This document shows, piece after piece, positions 1 to 8,399 of a stretch of DNA of 64,000 nt. The first letter of the stretch is position 1; every line of letters starts with the position of its first letter. The DNA lies in NCBI GenBank assembly GCA_965201085.1, contig CBDAVS010000047.1, positions 232,232 through 296,231 of the forward strand, written 5' to 3'. Made by a program: the position numbers and the translations under genes. This DNA comes from JAPOUP01 sp965201085. GTDB lineage: Bacteria > Pseudomonadota > Alphaproteobacteria > Rhodobacterales > Rhodobacteraceae. Under the pieces are notes generated by a model, which did no database searches, was not told the origin of the DNA, and saw only the letters and a list, made by a program, of their open reading frames with translations.

Positions 1-379
1 CCTGCCCCAGAAGTCCCACTACCGCATAGGTCGTCGCCATCGGCAGAACGAGGCTGAGCCGACCGAGGGTCTTCAGGAATCTCAGTCCAGGCTGATGCAG
101 AACAAGCGCGATGACGAGGCCCAGCGCCAGCTGTAGCGGCAGGACGGTGGCCAGAAGCGTAAAGGTGCGACCCATCGCCTGCCAGAACACTTCATCGGTT
201 AGAACCGTCCAGTAATTTTCGAGTCCGATGAATTTAATCTTCTTGAGTTTGGTCAGGTTAAAGAAATGCAGTGAAGTCCAGAGCGCATATAGAAGCGGTG
301 CGATGCCGACCATCGCCAATGCGACCACGGCCGGTCCGATGAAGGCGAAGATCGTTTTTCGCGAAACACGTCCACGCAA
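1..379 (-). CDS. sugar ABC transporter permease, MalF-type (partial, runs off the left edge)
   Basis: This is the N-terminal part of an inner-membrane permease of a carbohydrate ABC importer. After a basic N-terminus comes a hydrophobic segment (IFAFIGPAVVALAMVGIAPLLYALW), then a periplasmic loop ending in the motif GLENYWTVL that is usual before the second membrane span of MalF-like permeases. It lies directly downstream of the solute-binding protein gene, the normal order. I place the start at a TTG at 379 because GGGGGA lies just upstream. An in-frame ATG at 430 is possible, but its first codons would be encoded by a strong hairpin. The rest of the gene, and probably a second permease, lie outside the window. 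Confidence 0.8.
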   Translation of the reverse strand, partial: MRGRVSRKTIFAFIGPAVVALAMVGIAPLLYALWTSLHFFNLTKLKKIKFIGLENYWTVLTDEVFWQAMGRTFTLLATVLPLQLALGLVIALVLHQPGLRFLKTLGRLSLVLPMATTYAVVGLLGQ

Positions 380-398
380 CGCCGGTCCCCCATAGCCG

Positions 399-426
399 CA
401 TTGGGGCGCTTCGAGGCGCCCCAATG
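399..426 (-). promoter_or_regulatory. intercistronic stem-loop between binding-protein and permease genes
   Basis: An 11-bp perfect inverted repeat (399-409 with 416-426, loop of 6) lies between the stop of the solute-binding protein gene and the permease start. It has no T-run on the transcribed side. Such hairpins after binding-protein genes usually protect the upstream message and attenuate permease expression; that role is inferred here. Confidence 0.65.
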
Positions 427-446
427 TCATAATGCGAATCGACGCT

Positions 447-1790
447 CTACTGGGCGAGCGGCTTTTCGCCCGAATAATAACCGGCCTCTTCGAGCACGGC
501 TTCCATGCGCGTTGAGATTTCCTGCGCCCCTTCCTCGGTCGAGACCTCACCAAGCATGATCTTCGTGCCCCATTCCTGAACGATTTCGGTGATTTCAGGC
601 CACTCGGCGAAACGGGGACGGAACTCGGGCACGCCGTCCTGCCAGCTTTCGACCAGGGCTGGAATGAAAGTGAAGTTTTCCGCTAGCGCTGGATCGGCAT
701 AGGCTGACCGACGCGCCGGCACGCCGCCGCGTTCCAGATATTCGCCGGCATTGGCCTTTGAGGTTGCCCATTGGATGAACAGCCACGCAGCGGCCTGCTC
801 GTCCTCATCCGCCTGACTCGCCACCGCAAGGGAGAATCCACCCAAAGCCGGTTTGCGGCCCGCAGGACCTCTCGGTTCGGGCGCGATAGCGACATCGGCG
901 GCGATCTTCGATGAGGCGGGATCAACGACCGTTGAATAAAACGCCGACCATTCGGTGATCATCGCGACATCGCCCTGTGCGAATGCGTTTACCGTCTCGG
1001 CGTGGTCATAGGCCACGATGCCGTCCGGCATATACTGGATTAGATCCTGACGAAACTTGAGACCCGCCTGACTTTCATCGCTCAACAGGTTCGATCTGAA
1101 CTCGTCGTTCAGGAACGACCCTCCGAAGGGCCAAAGCACTCGTGCGAAGCTGTCCGCCGACTGCGTTTCGTTCCGCTTTGACTGCAGCGCGAACGCGTAT
1201 TTACCATCCTTGGTCAGAGCCGGACCATAGACATCCTTCAGTTCTTCCCAGGTTTCCGGCGGACGGTCAAACCCGGCGTCGGCCAGCATCTTGGTGTTAT
1301 AGAACATCAGACCCGAATAGTTGTCGAAAGGCAGCCCGTAGATTGTATCGTTCCAGCCACCGAACGCGTTCAGAACCAATGGAAAGAAATCTTCAATATC
1401 AAGGTCAGGGTCGATGATGTCGGGGAACTTGGCCTTGATGTCGTCGACCGGCACGATCCATTCGTTCTCCGCGAAATTGCCGATCCAGACGAGATCGATC
1501 AGAGCGATGTCAAGATCGCCCCCGGCAACGAAATCACGTACCTGTTCACCGAGCGCATTTTCATAAGGATGCTTGATGATGTTGACCGTGATGCCGGTTT
1601 CTTCCTCGAACGCCGGAAGCATCGCTTCAATCGCCTCGTAGCCGGGACGCAGCAGGAAAACGACGTCCACCGTGGTTCCGGAATATGGGGCGGCGGCATC
1701 CTTAAGGCTCCAGCCATGGCCATCGGCCACAGCGCCTGGTGCGGTCATGGCGGCCACCGCCGCAGACGCTATCAATGTTCTGAATTTCAT
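447..1790 (-). CDS. extracellular solute-binding protein, family 1 (sugar ABC importer)
   Basis: This periplasmic receptor delivers a sugar or sugar alcohol to the permease. The chosen start gives a clean Sec signal peptide (MKFRTLIASAAVAAM, cleavage near AVADG). It is preceded by GGGAGAATCAC, a good ribosome-binding site; a start ten codons further upstream would spoil the signal. The mature part has family 1 landmarks such as FEEETGITVNIIKHPYENA and GLPFDNYSGLMFYNTKMLADAGFD, and the 447-residue length is typical. It is transcribed away from the ATPase gene but belongs to the same transport system. The substrate cannot be read from sequence; the neighbouring catabolic genes suggest a polyol or pentose. 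Confidence 0.9.
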   Translation of the reverse strand: MKFRTLIASAAVAAMTAPGAVADGHGWSLKDAAAPYSGTTVDVVFLLRPGYEAIEAMLPAFEEETGITVNIIKHPYENALGEQVRDFVAGGDLDIALIDLVWIGNFAENEWIVPVDDIKAKFPDIIDPDLDIEDFFPLVLNAFGGWNDTIYGLPFDNYSGLMFYNTKMLADAGFDRPPETWEELKDVYGPALTKDGKYAFALQSKRNETQSADSFARVLWPFGGSFLNDEFRSNLLSDESQAGLKFRQDLIQYMPDGIVAYDHAETVNAFAQGDVAMITEWSAFYSTVVDPASSKIAADVAIAPEPRGPAGRKPALGGFSLAVASQADEDEQAAAWLFIQWATSKANAGEYLERGGVPARRSAYADPALAENFTFIPALVESWQDGVPEFRPRFAEWPEITEIVQEWGTKIMLGEVSTEEGAQEISTRMEAVLEEAGYYSGEKPLAQ

Positions 1791-1813
1791 GTGATTCTCC
1801 CTTCCGGTACAGA

Positions 1814-1850
1814 TTGACAATCATTTGCATATCACATCATACAAATGTAT
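1814..1850. promoter_or_regulatory. divergent control region with inverted-repeat operator
   Basis: The 136-bp gap between the divergent transport arms holds an inverted repeat whose outer arms CATTTG and CAAATG lie at 1822-1827 and 1842-1847, with near-symmetrical TTTGCAT and ATACAAA half-sites. The spacing and AT-rich TTTGyAT half-sites resemble GntR- or LacI-type operators. A TTGACA at 1814-1819 could be a -35 box for the rightward genes, although the matching -10 is poor. No regulator gene is present in the window, so the assignment to a family is inference. Confidence 0.45.
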
Positions 1851-1926
1851 GGCAACTTGCTCAAGCCAACATTCAGATGTGACGCGATCCGGGTTTCCCG
1901 GAGATTGATGGAAGGGAAGACAGGGT

Positions 1927-2940
1927 GTGGCGAAGGTTAGGCTCTCAGGAATAAATAAATTCTACGGTTCCCTCCAAGCCTTGACGGATGTATCTCTGGA
2001 AATCGAGGACGGTGCCTTCGTGGTCTTTGTCGGGCCGTCCGGCTGTGGAAAATCGACCCTGCTACGTTCGATTTCCGGGCTGGAGGCGATTGACGACGGC
2101 ATTATCGAAATCGACGGTCGGGACGTGACCAACCTTGATCCCGCCGATCGTGATCTGTCGATGGTTTTCCAATCCTACGCGCTCTATCCTCACATGTCCG
2201 TACGGGCGAACATGGAATTCGGAATGAAGGTGAACGGTGTCGGTCGGGAGGAGCGGTCAAAGCGCGTGCTGGAGGCCACCAGAATCCTGCAGCTCGATGA
2301 CCTGCTCGACCGGAAACCATCCCAGCTTTCGGGTGGGCAGCGCCAACGTGTCGCCATAGGCCGGTCAATCGTGAAGAACCCCAAAGTTTTCCTGTTCGAT
2401 GAACCGCTTTCAAACCTTGACGCGAAGCTGCGCGTTCAGATGCGCGCGGAACTGGATTCCCTTCACAGAGAGCTCGGCGCGACCATGATCTATGTAACCC
2501 ACGACCAGGTGGAGGCCATGACAATGGCCGATCGGATCGTCGTCCTGAATGGCGGCAGAGTCGAACAGGTCGGCGAACCAATGGAGCTGTACCATCGCCC
2601 CGCTACCGAATTCGTCGCCAGCTTCATAGGATCACCCGCGATGAACATCGCCCCGGCCGACAGCCGGCTCGGACAGGCCATCGGGACTTCGGACGGAATT
2701 GCCACAGTCGGTATTCGACCCGAGCACATCCGTTTCGGAAGCAGCGGTTTGCCTGTCACCATCCGTATCAAGGAAAGACTTGGCGGAGAAAGCTATCTCT
2801 ATACGGTGGACGGTGACGGTGCGCAGATCGTCGTCAAAACCGATGGAGAGGACAGCTTTTCGACAGGCGACACGATATACCTCACTTTGCCCAAGGATCG
2901 TGCTCACCGGTTCAGTCCAGACGGCCGGGCACGTCGGTAG
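1927..2940 (+). CDS. sugar ABC transporter ATP-binding protein (MalK/UgpC type)
   Basis: This cytoplasmic ATPase energises the importer. Visible motifs in order are Walker A GPSGCGKSTLL (about residues 36-46), the Q-loop MVFQSYALYP, the ABC signature LSGGQRQRVAIGRS (about 134), Walker B VFLFDEPLSNLDA and the switch histidine in MIYVTHDQVEAMTMADR. A TOBE-type regulatory domain follows, containing VGIRPEHI near residue 265. It starts with GTG behind a GGAAGGGAAGA ribosome-binding site. At 337 residues it is slightly short for the family. It is divergent from the binding protein and leads an operon with three catabolic genes. Confidence 0.92.
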   Translation: MAKVRLSGINKFYGSLQALTDVSLEIEDGAFVVFVGPSGCGKSTLLRSISGLEAIDDGIIEIDGRDVTNLDPADRDLSMVFQSYALYPHMSVRANMEFGMKVNGVGREERSKRVLEATRILQLDDLLDRKPSQLSGGQRQRVAIGRSIVKNPKVFLFDEPLSNLDAKLRVQMRAELDSLHRELGATMIYVTHDQVEAMTMADRIVVLNGGRVEQVGEPMELYHRPATEFVASFIGSPAMNIAPADSRLGQAIGTSDGIATVGIRPEHIRFGSSGLPVTIRIKERLGGESYLYTVDGDGAQIVVKTDGEDSFSTGDTIYLTLPKDRAHRFSPDGRARR

Positions 2941-2948
2941 GCGGGTCA

Positions 2949-4364
2949 ATGTCAGGCTGGCGGCGGCAGATCATGGATTTGATTTCCCCTTCCGTGGTCC
3001 GGTCGCAATCAATGGCGGACGTGAGAATCGGTTCTGGCATTTTGGGTGATGCCGGGGATGTGGCGACCGGGGTCACCGACTCGCACCGCGCGGTCGTCAT
3101 CGCGGATGATGCCGGGTTCGGAGCCGCCGGTCAGGCGACCGTAGTGGCTCTTGCACGGGTCGGATTCGAAACCGAGACCCTGGTCGTGCCCAGTAATCCG
3201 TCGCCCGAGGCTTCGTTCGAAGCGGCGGAGCCCTTTCGGGCCGCGCTCGCGGCAGGCCCGGACATGTTCCCCGTTTCGGTTGGGTCCGGCGTTGTCAATG
3301 ATCTGGTGAAATACGCCGCGTTCCAGACCGACCGACGTTACATGACGGTGACCACCGCCGCATCGATGGACGGATATATCAGCGCCGGAGCGCCGCTGGC
3401 CAAAGACGGATTCAGGATAACCTTTTCCACACGTGCGCCCATGGCGATGATGGCCGATCTTGATGTGATTTCTTCCGCTCCAACCGAAATGAACGGCTGG
3501 GGCCACGGCGATCTGGCAGGTAATATCCCTGCAGGCGGCGATTGGATAATCGCCGACGCACTGGGTGTCGAGCCCATAGATGATGTCGCCTGGCCCCTGG
3601 TTCAGGATCACCTGCGTGACTGGCTCTCGCATCCGGCGGAAATCCTTGAAAACGCCTTCGATGCCGTCGCCCGGCTGTTCATCGGCCTCACGGTAGCCGG
3701 ATTCGCCATGGAATTTTATGGATCGACCCGTCCTGCCTCGGGTGCGGATCATCAGATCGCGCATCTATGGGAGATGGAAGGCCGTTATCACAATGGACAA
3801 AGCGTCAGCCACGGCGCTTCGGTGGCTGTTGGCTGCGTGGCGGCGCTGGCCATATATGACTGGCTGTTGCGTCAGGATCTAACGGCGCTCGACAGCGAAA
3901 CCCTGCCAGCCCGCGCATCCGACCTTGAGACACGTCCGCGAGCGCTGAAGCGCGACATTCCCAACCAACGTGTCGCCGCCAAGGCGGAAGACGAAATCCG
4001 CGCGAAGCATCTTGATCCCGTAACACACAGGGAAAGGCTTGAAACCCTGAAACGTGAATGGCCGAGGCTTCGGTCACGTTTGAGCGACCATCTTGTCCGC
4101 CACGACGACATGGCGGCTATGCCGGCCGAGGCAGGTGCGCCGGCATTCGCCCATCAGATCGGAATCTCTCCCGTTCATCTGCCGCGCACGATGCGCGCCG
4201 CGCAGCATATCCGCCGCCGATACACGGTCCTCGACCTCCTGTATGAAACCGGCCTGACCGAAACAGCACTTGACGCGGTCCGGCCAATGCTCAATCCCCC
4301 GAAAATGAGACCACGGAATGACACTGAAAGAAGATGCCGCCAAAGCGCTGGCCGAAGTTGGTGA
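2949..4364 (+). CDS. sn-glycerol-1-phosphate dehydrogenase-like protein (AraM / iron-containing alcohol dehydrogenase superfamily)
   Basis: This is probably an NAD(P)-dependent dehydrogenase of a sugar-alcohol phosphate. The nucleotide-binding motif GSGVVNDLVKYAAF (about residues 115-128), the following TTAASMDGYISAGAPL, and later metal-ligand regions (HGDLAGN, GADHQIAHLWEME, SHGASVAVG) are characteristic of the AraM/G1PDH branch. Metal is bound by an Asp and two His in known members. The product is 471 residues, and the last 47 bases overlap the next gene, so the two are translationally coupled. An internal ATG at 2973 is an alternative start. The exact substrate is unknown; with the adjacent SIS isomerase it fits oxidation of a polyol phosphate to a ketose phosphate. 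Confidence 0.75.
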   Translation: MSGWRRQIMDLISPSVVRSQSMADVRIGSGILGDAGDVATGVTDSHRAVVIADDAGFGAAGQATVVALARVGFETETLVVPSNPSPEASFEAAEPFRAALAAGPDMFPVSVGSGVVNDLVKYAAFQTDRRYMTVTTAASMDGYISAGAPLAKDGFRITFSTRAPMAMMADLDVISSAPTEMNGWGHGDLAGNIPAGGDWIIADALGVEPIDDVAWPLVQDHLRDWLSHPAEILENAFDAVARLFIGLTVAGFAMEFYGSTRPASGADHQIAHLWEMEGRYHNGQSVSHGASVAVGCVAALAIYDWLLRQDLTALDSETLPARASDLETRPRALKRDIPNQRVAAKAEDEIRAKHLDPVTHRERLETLKREWPRLRSRLSDHLVRHDDMAAMPAEAGAPAFAHQIGISPVHLPRTMRAAQHIRRRYTVLDLLYETGLTETALDAVRPMLNPPKMRPRNDTERRCRQSAGRSW

Positions 4365-4875
4365 AGTCCTCGAAGCCGCGCTACCCGATCAGGTCAGTGC
4401 GATGACGCCGCCAATCCTGAGCGCAAAGCGCATTGCTCTTCACGGCGTGGGGCGCGAGGGGCTGATGATGAAATCGCTGGCCATGCGCCTCTTCCATCTA
4501 GGTCTCGACGCACATGTGGTGGGTGACATGACCACTCCGCCGCTATCGAAAGATGACCTGCTGATCGTGAGTGCCGGACCCGGTCAGTTCTCGACCGTTT
4601 CGGCATTGGTTGGAATTGCGCAGGCTTCAGGGGCCGCGACACTATGCGTTACGGCCGAGCCTGACGGAGAGGTGCCGTCTCTCGCCGATTATGTAATTCA
4701 CCTGCCTGCGCAGACAATGGCCAGCGATCAAGGGGAGGCCCACTCCGTTCTACCGATGGGCTCCCTATATGAAGCCGTTCAGTTCATGTTTTTCGAGATG
4801 CTGGTTCTGCAACTGCGCGACGCCATGGAGCTTTCGCCCGAGGACATGCGCGCCAACCACACCAATCTGGAATGA
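4318..4875 (+). CDS. SIS-domain sugar-phosphate isomerase, 6-phospho-3-hexuloisomerase-like
   Basis: This 185-residue single-domain SIS protein is the usual size for HxlB-like isomerases. The sugar-phosphate binding loop is visible at GVGREGLMMKSLAMRLFHLG (residues 43-62), followed by VGDMTTPPLSKDDLLIVSAGPGQ with the Ser/Gly loop. The C-terminal LPMGSLYEAVQFMFFEMLVLQL is the typical final helix. It overlaps the dehydrogenase gene upstream, and its stop overlaps the start of the next gene (ATGA). No hexulose-6-phosphate synthase gene is present, so a ribulose-monophosphate role is unlikely. Interconversion of a ketose and an aldose phosphate in polyol breakdown is the likelier job. Confidence 0.8.
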   Translation: MTLKEDAAKALAEVGEVLEAALPDQVSAMTPPILSAKRIALHGVGREGLMMKSLAMRLFHLGLDAHVVGDMTTPPLSKDDLLIVSAGPGQFSTVSALVGIAQASGAATLCVTAEPDGEVPSLADYVIHLPAQTMASDQGEAHSVLPMGSLYEAVQFMFFEMLVLQLRDAMELSPEDMRANHTNLE

Positions 4876-5633
4876 CCCGAATGGGCTGGACGAACCGATT
4901 TTCGATCAAGGGGAAGACGGCTCTGGTAACCGGCGCATCCTCCGGTATCGGGGCCGAAATAGCCGCTGTCTTCACCGAAGCCGGCGCCCGCGTGATCGGC
5001 ACCGGCCGATCCAAAGCGCGGCTGTCGGATATCCGATCGAGATCCGGCTGTGCTACGATCATAGCCGATATCTCGACTCCTTCGGGGTGTGAGGCGCTGA
5101 TGGCGAAAGCGCTTGAGATGGCCCCTCGAATCGACATTCTCGTGAATTCCGCGGGTATTGCCCTGACCGGCCCCCTCCTCCACTGCAGCGCCGAAGACTG
5201 GGACCGCACCATGGCGGTCAATCTGCGCGCGCCATTCCTTCTGGCCAAGGGCGTGGCCCCCGGGATGATCGAAGCGAATGCGGGCAAGATCATCAATATC
5301 TCATCGCAGACAGGCGTCATCGCGCTTGCGGACCATGCGGCCTATGCGTCATCCAAGGGCGGGCTGAATGCGCTTACCAAGTCACTGATGACCGAGCTTG
5401 CCCCGCACAACGTTCAGGTCAACGCCATCTGTCCAACGGTTGTCATGACCGAAATGGGCAGGAAAATCTGGAGCCCACCTGAAAAATCCCGGCCAATGAT
5501 CGCCGCAACCCCATTGGGACGCTTCGGTGAACCGGTGGAAATCGCTGATTTGGCGCTTTATCTCGCCTCACCCGCCTCAAACCTGGTTAACGGCGCTCTG
5601 ATGATGATCGAGGGCGGGTATTCGAGCGTATGA
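4872..5633 (+). CDS. short-chain dehydrogenase/reductase, KduD/gluconate dehydrogenase-like
   Basis: This is a classical SDR of 253 residues. It has the cofactor motif TGASSGIGAE (about residues 20-29), NSAG near 92, the catalytic Ser in INISSQTG, and Tyr-x3-Lys in AAYASSKGG. The C-terminal segment ALYLASPASNLVNGALMMIEGGYSSV is standard for the family. The acidic/basic pattern after the first strand (GTGRSKARL) suggests NADP or mixed cofactor use. It is the last gene of the operon begun by the ABC ATPase and is coupled to it by an ATGA overlap. It probably oxidises the imported sugar alcohol or acid; the substrate is not determinable here. Confidence 0.85.
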   Translation: MTRMGWTNRFSIKGKTALVTGASSGIGAEIAAVFTEAGARVIGTGRSKARLSDIRSRSGCATIIADISTPSGCEALMAKALEMAPRIDILVNSAGIALTGPLLHCSAEDWDRTMAVNLRAPFLLAKGVAPGMIEANAGKIINISSQTGVIALADHAAYASSKGGLNALTKSLMTELAPHNVQVNAICPTVVMTEMGRKIWSPPEKSRPMIAATPLGRFGEPVEIADLALYLASPASNLVNGALMMIEGGYSSV

Positions 5634-5944
5634 AGATACCGCTTCCAGTCGGAAACCCGGTGCCGAGCCGGGCTCCGACCTTCGGAATCGAATGATGTGT
5701 CCTGTGACGGCATACCATGCGCGACCTGTGGGAAACAGCCGCTCCGAGGGCGCGTGGCGCCGGAGTGCGCAGCGCCTCAGGCGCCACTGCGAATTTCGTT
5801 CACGATGGCTTTGCGGAGGAACTCAGACCTTTCGTCACCCGACCCCAGCCCGAAATGGGGATAGCTGTGTGCGGATGCTGTATCGGAAATCTCTTGATGC
5901 GGACCCTCCCGGACCAGACCTATGTCACGAAGTCAGTCTCTCCA
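5634..5944. other. convergent intergenic region with an 8-bp inverted repeat
   Basis: No gene is supported here. The stretch separates the end of the sugar operon from the end of the nuo-birA-coaX-rnj block. It contains a perfect GTGGCGCC / GGCGCCAC repeat (5754-5761 and 5780-5787) and a smaller CCCCA/TGGGG hairpin near 5842-5859. Neither has a T-run, so if they end transcription they do so without a canonical terminator. Confidence 0.5.
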
Positions 5945-7609
5945 TCAGTCAGTCCAGGCGACCACCACCGTTACCTCAGGCCTCTTGCCAATCTCCGCCA
6001 CCGCGATTTTCCGCACCACGGACCGAACCAGAGCCTCCACCGCTTCGTCGTCCAGCAGAACCTTGCGTCGCTCGCGACCGAGCGCACGTATCAAACCGCG
6101 GTCCAGCGCTTCCTGTAGCGGCGCACCCGACCGACCGGTTGCCGCCAACCCCGTGATCCCGCTCCACGTCTCGGTCTGCCCGCCGTCAGGGTCAATCTGG
6201 ACCTCCACATGCACGTGTCCGTTCAGTGCCATGCGGATACGGTCCCGCACCACAAATGATTTCGCATCCACCAGAACCGTGCCATCAAGATAGGCCCGTC
6301 CGGACTCAATCCGCTCGGTGACGGATGGAAAATCCCCGGTAAGGTCCACAATGTCGCCGTTGGTCGCGACTATGGCACCGCGTCCGTTCTCTCGGGCCAG
6401 CTTCATATGTTCGGAAAGCATCCGATGCTCACCATGCATGGGGATCACCATCCGAGCATCTGTAAGCGTGTGCATCTCCTCCAGATCCGGGCGGTTCGCA
6501 TGGCCCGACACATGGTACCGGTCGGTCGAATCGTCGATCACCTCAACGCCCCTTTCACTGAGACCGTTCACGATGCGGAGCACATCTCGCTCGTTGCCGG
6601 GAATGGTCTTGGACGAGAACAGGAACGTATCGCCCTCCTTTAGCTCGAAACCCCGGTATTTGCCCCTGCTGAGTTGTGCGGTGGCGGCACGACGCTCGCC
6701 CTGGCTTCCGGTCGCAAGCAGCAATAGGTGTTCCCGCGGAATGTCCCTAGCGTCTTCAGGTGCGACTGCTTTGGGAAACCCCCTAAGTATACCCGTCTCC
6801 GTTCCGACATCGACCATCCGCCGCATGGCGCGCCCGAGCAGCACGACGGATCGCCCCACCTTCCGACCGGCCTCGGCCAGTGTCTTCAGACGGGCGATGT
6901 TCGAGGCGAATGTCGTGGCCACCATCATCCCCGTAGCCGACGCGAAAAGTGCCTCGACATCCCCGGAAAGTGTCGATTCCGATCGGCCAGGCCTGGGCGA
7001 GAATACGTTCGTCGAGTCGCAGACCAAAGCATGGATGCTAGGTTTCGCCACCTCGGCCCAGAGCGCACGGTCGAACGGCTCTCCTACCACCGGTGTGGCA
7101 TCAAGCTTGAAATCACCCGTGTGAAGGATCCGACCGGCCGGTGTATCAATCACCAGCGCCGAACTCTCCGGTATCGAATGCGACACCGGCAGCATACCGA
7201 CCCTGAACGGTCCCGCCGTTACCGCTTTCGGCCAGGCTGAAACGGTCTCGATGTTTTCGGGAGCCACTCCGCATTCCTCGAGTTTCATCCGTCCGAGATG
7301 GGCGGTGAACGCCCGGGCGTATACAGGTGCCCGAAGCCTGTCCCAGAGATACCCCAGGGCGCCGATATGATCCTCATGTGCATGGGTGATGAATATCGCT
7401 TCGATCCGGTCCCGGCGCTCCGCCAGCCACGCGATATTCGGAAAGACAAGGTCAACACCGGGACTCGTGTCCATATCCGGAAACGTCACGCCGACATCGA
7501 CCACGATCAGTCGTTCCCTGTCTTCGGGACCGTATCCGTAGACATAGGAATTCATTCCCACTTCGCCCGCGCCACCAAGCGGCAGGTAGATCAGCCTGCT
7601 ATCCGCCAT
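5945..7609 (-). CDS. rnj: ribonuclease J
   Basis: This cytoplasmic RNase has 5'-exonuclease and endonuclease activity for RNA maturation and decay. The metallo-beta-lactamase motif HAHEDHIGALGY (about residues 74-85) supplies the zinc ligands. The beta-CASP part shows DSTNVFSPRPGRSE and SGHANRPDLEEM, and MHGEHRML gives the last histidine ligand. The 554-residue length is normal for alphaproteobacterial RNase J. It starts two bases after the coaX stop and closes the long minus-strand block led by nuoA, so it may be co-transcribed with complex I genes. Confidence 0.95.
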   Translation of the reverse strand: MADSRLIYLPLGGAGEVGMNSYVYGYGPEDRERLIVVDVGVTFPDMDTSPGVDLVFPNIAWLAERRDRIEAIFITHAHEDHIGALGYLWDRLRAPVYARAFTAHLGRMKLEECGVAPENIETVSAWPKAVTAGPFRVGMLPVSHSIPESSALVIDTPAGRILHTGDFKLDATPVVGEPFDRALWAEVAKPSIHALVCDSTNVFSPRPGRSESTLSGDVEALFASATGMMVATTFASNIARLKTLAEAGRKVGRSVVLLGRAMRRMVDVGTETGILRGFPKAVAPEDARDIPREHLLLLATGSQGERRAATAQLSRGKYRGFELKEGDTFLFSSKTIPGNERDVLRIVNGLSERGVEVIDDSTDRYHVSGHANRPDLEEMHTLTDARMVIPMHGEHRMLSEHMKLARENGRGAIVATNGDIVDLTGDFPSVTERIESGRAYLDGTVLVDAKSFVVRDRIRMALNGHVHVEVQIDPDGGQTETWSGITGLAATGRSGAPLQEALDRGLIRALGRERRKVLLDDEAVEALVRSVVRKIAVAEIGKRPEVTVVVAWTD

Positions 7610-7611
7610 AC

Positions 7612-8388
7612 CTATTCATTCTCCCTGTTGTGGCGGTGAATCACCATGAGCCCGTGCATTGTCAGATCCTCTTCGATCAGATCGAAGAGCAGCGCATCGC
7701 CCTGTGCGAATAGCGGCGCGAGCCCCCCCGTGCCTATGACCCGCATTTCGGTTCGGTATTCGTCCTTGATACGTGCCGTGATTTCCTGGACCAGACCGAC
7801 ATATCCCCAGAATACCCCCGACTGCATGCAGGCGACCGTGTTGGTGCCGATCACCCTCCGGGGCTTCGTTACGTCCACATGCGGAAGCGCGGCCGCCGCG
7901 GCGTGAAGCGCTTCAAGGCTGAGATTCACCCCCGGCGCGATGACACCGCCCACATAGGCGCCATCACCCGCGACCACATCGAAAGTGGTCGCGGTCCCGA
8001 AATCAACGACGACGATGTCGCCTCCATGCCGGTCATACGCACCCGCCGCGTTCACCAGCCTGTCCGGTCCGACAATGGTTCCCTCATCCACGCGCGGGCC
8101 CGCCGGAAGGAGGCAGTCCGGCTTACCGACGACATAGGGTCGGGTGCCGAAATAGTTGGCGCAGAGAAGTCGAAGATTGAACACGACACGCGGCGCGGTC
8201 GACGAAATGATCACTTCGTCGATTTCCATCGGTACGCCCATCCGGCCAAGGAGCGTCGAGAACCAGACATAATACTGGTCCGCCGTGCGCTGGTGCTGGG
8301 TCATGGTACGGAATGTGGCGCGGAACTCCGTCCCATCCCAGACGGCGAAGACGGTGTTCGTGTTGCCACAGTCTATGCAGAGGAGCAT
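7612..8388 (-). CDS. coaX: type III pantothenate kinase
   Basis: It phosphorylates pantothenate in the first step of coenzyme A synthesis. The ASKHA-fold phosphate motifs are visible: DCGNTNTVFAVWDG at the N-terminus, DRLVNAAGAYDRHGGDIVVVDFGTATTFDVV in the middle, and VIGTGGLAPL near the end. The frame is open much further upstream, but the ATG at 8388 has AGGAGACACAGG in front and starts exactly at the conserved first strand. The product is 258 residues, normal for CoaX. It lies between birA and rnj. Confidence 0.94.
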   Translation of the reverse strand: MLLCIDCGNTNTVFAVWDGTEFRATFRTMTQHQRTADQYYVWFSTLLGRMGVPMEIDEVIISSTAPRVVFNLRLLCANYFGTRPYVVGKPDCLLPAGPRVDEGTIVGPDRLVNAAGAYDRHGGDIVVVDFGTATTFDVVAGDGAYVGGVIAPGVNLSLEALHAAAAALPHVDVTKPRRVIGTNTVACMQSGVFWGYVGLVQEITARIKDEYRTEMRVIGTGGLAPLFAQGDALLFDLIEEDLTMHGLMVIHRHNRENE

Positions 8389-8399
8389 CCTGTGTCTCC

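Noticed and set aside
5754..5787. Intrinsic terminator or riboswitch in the convergent gap after the sugar operon
   Set aside because: The inverted repeat lacks a T-run on either strand and no aptamer-like pairing could be recognised.
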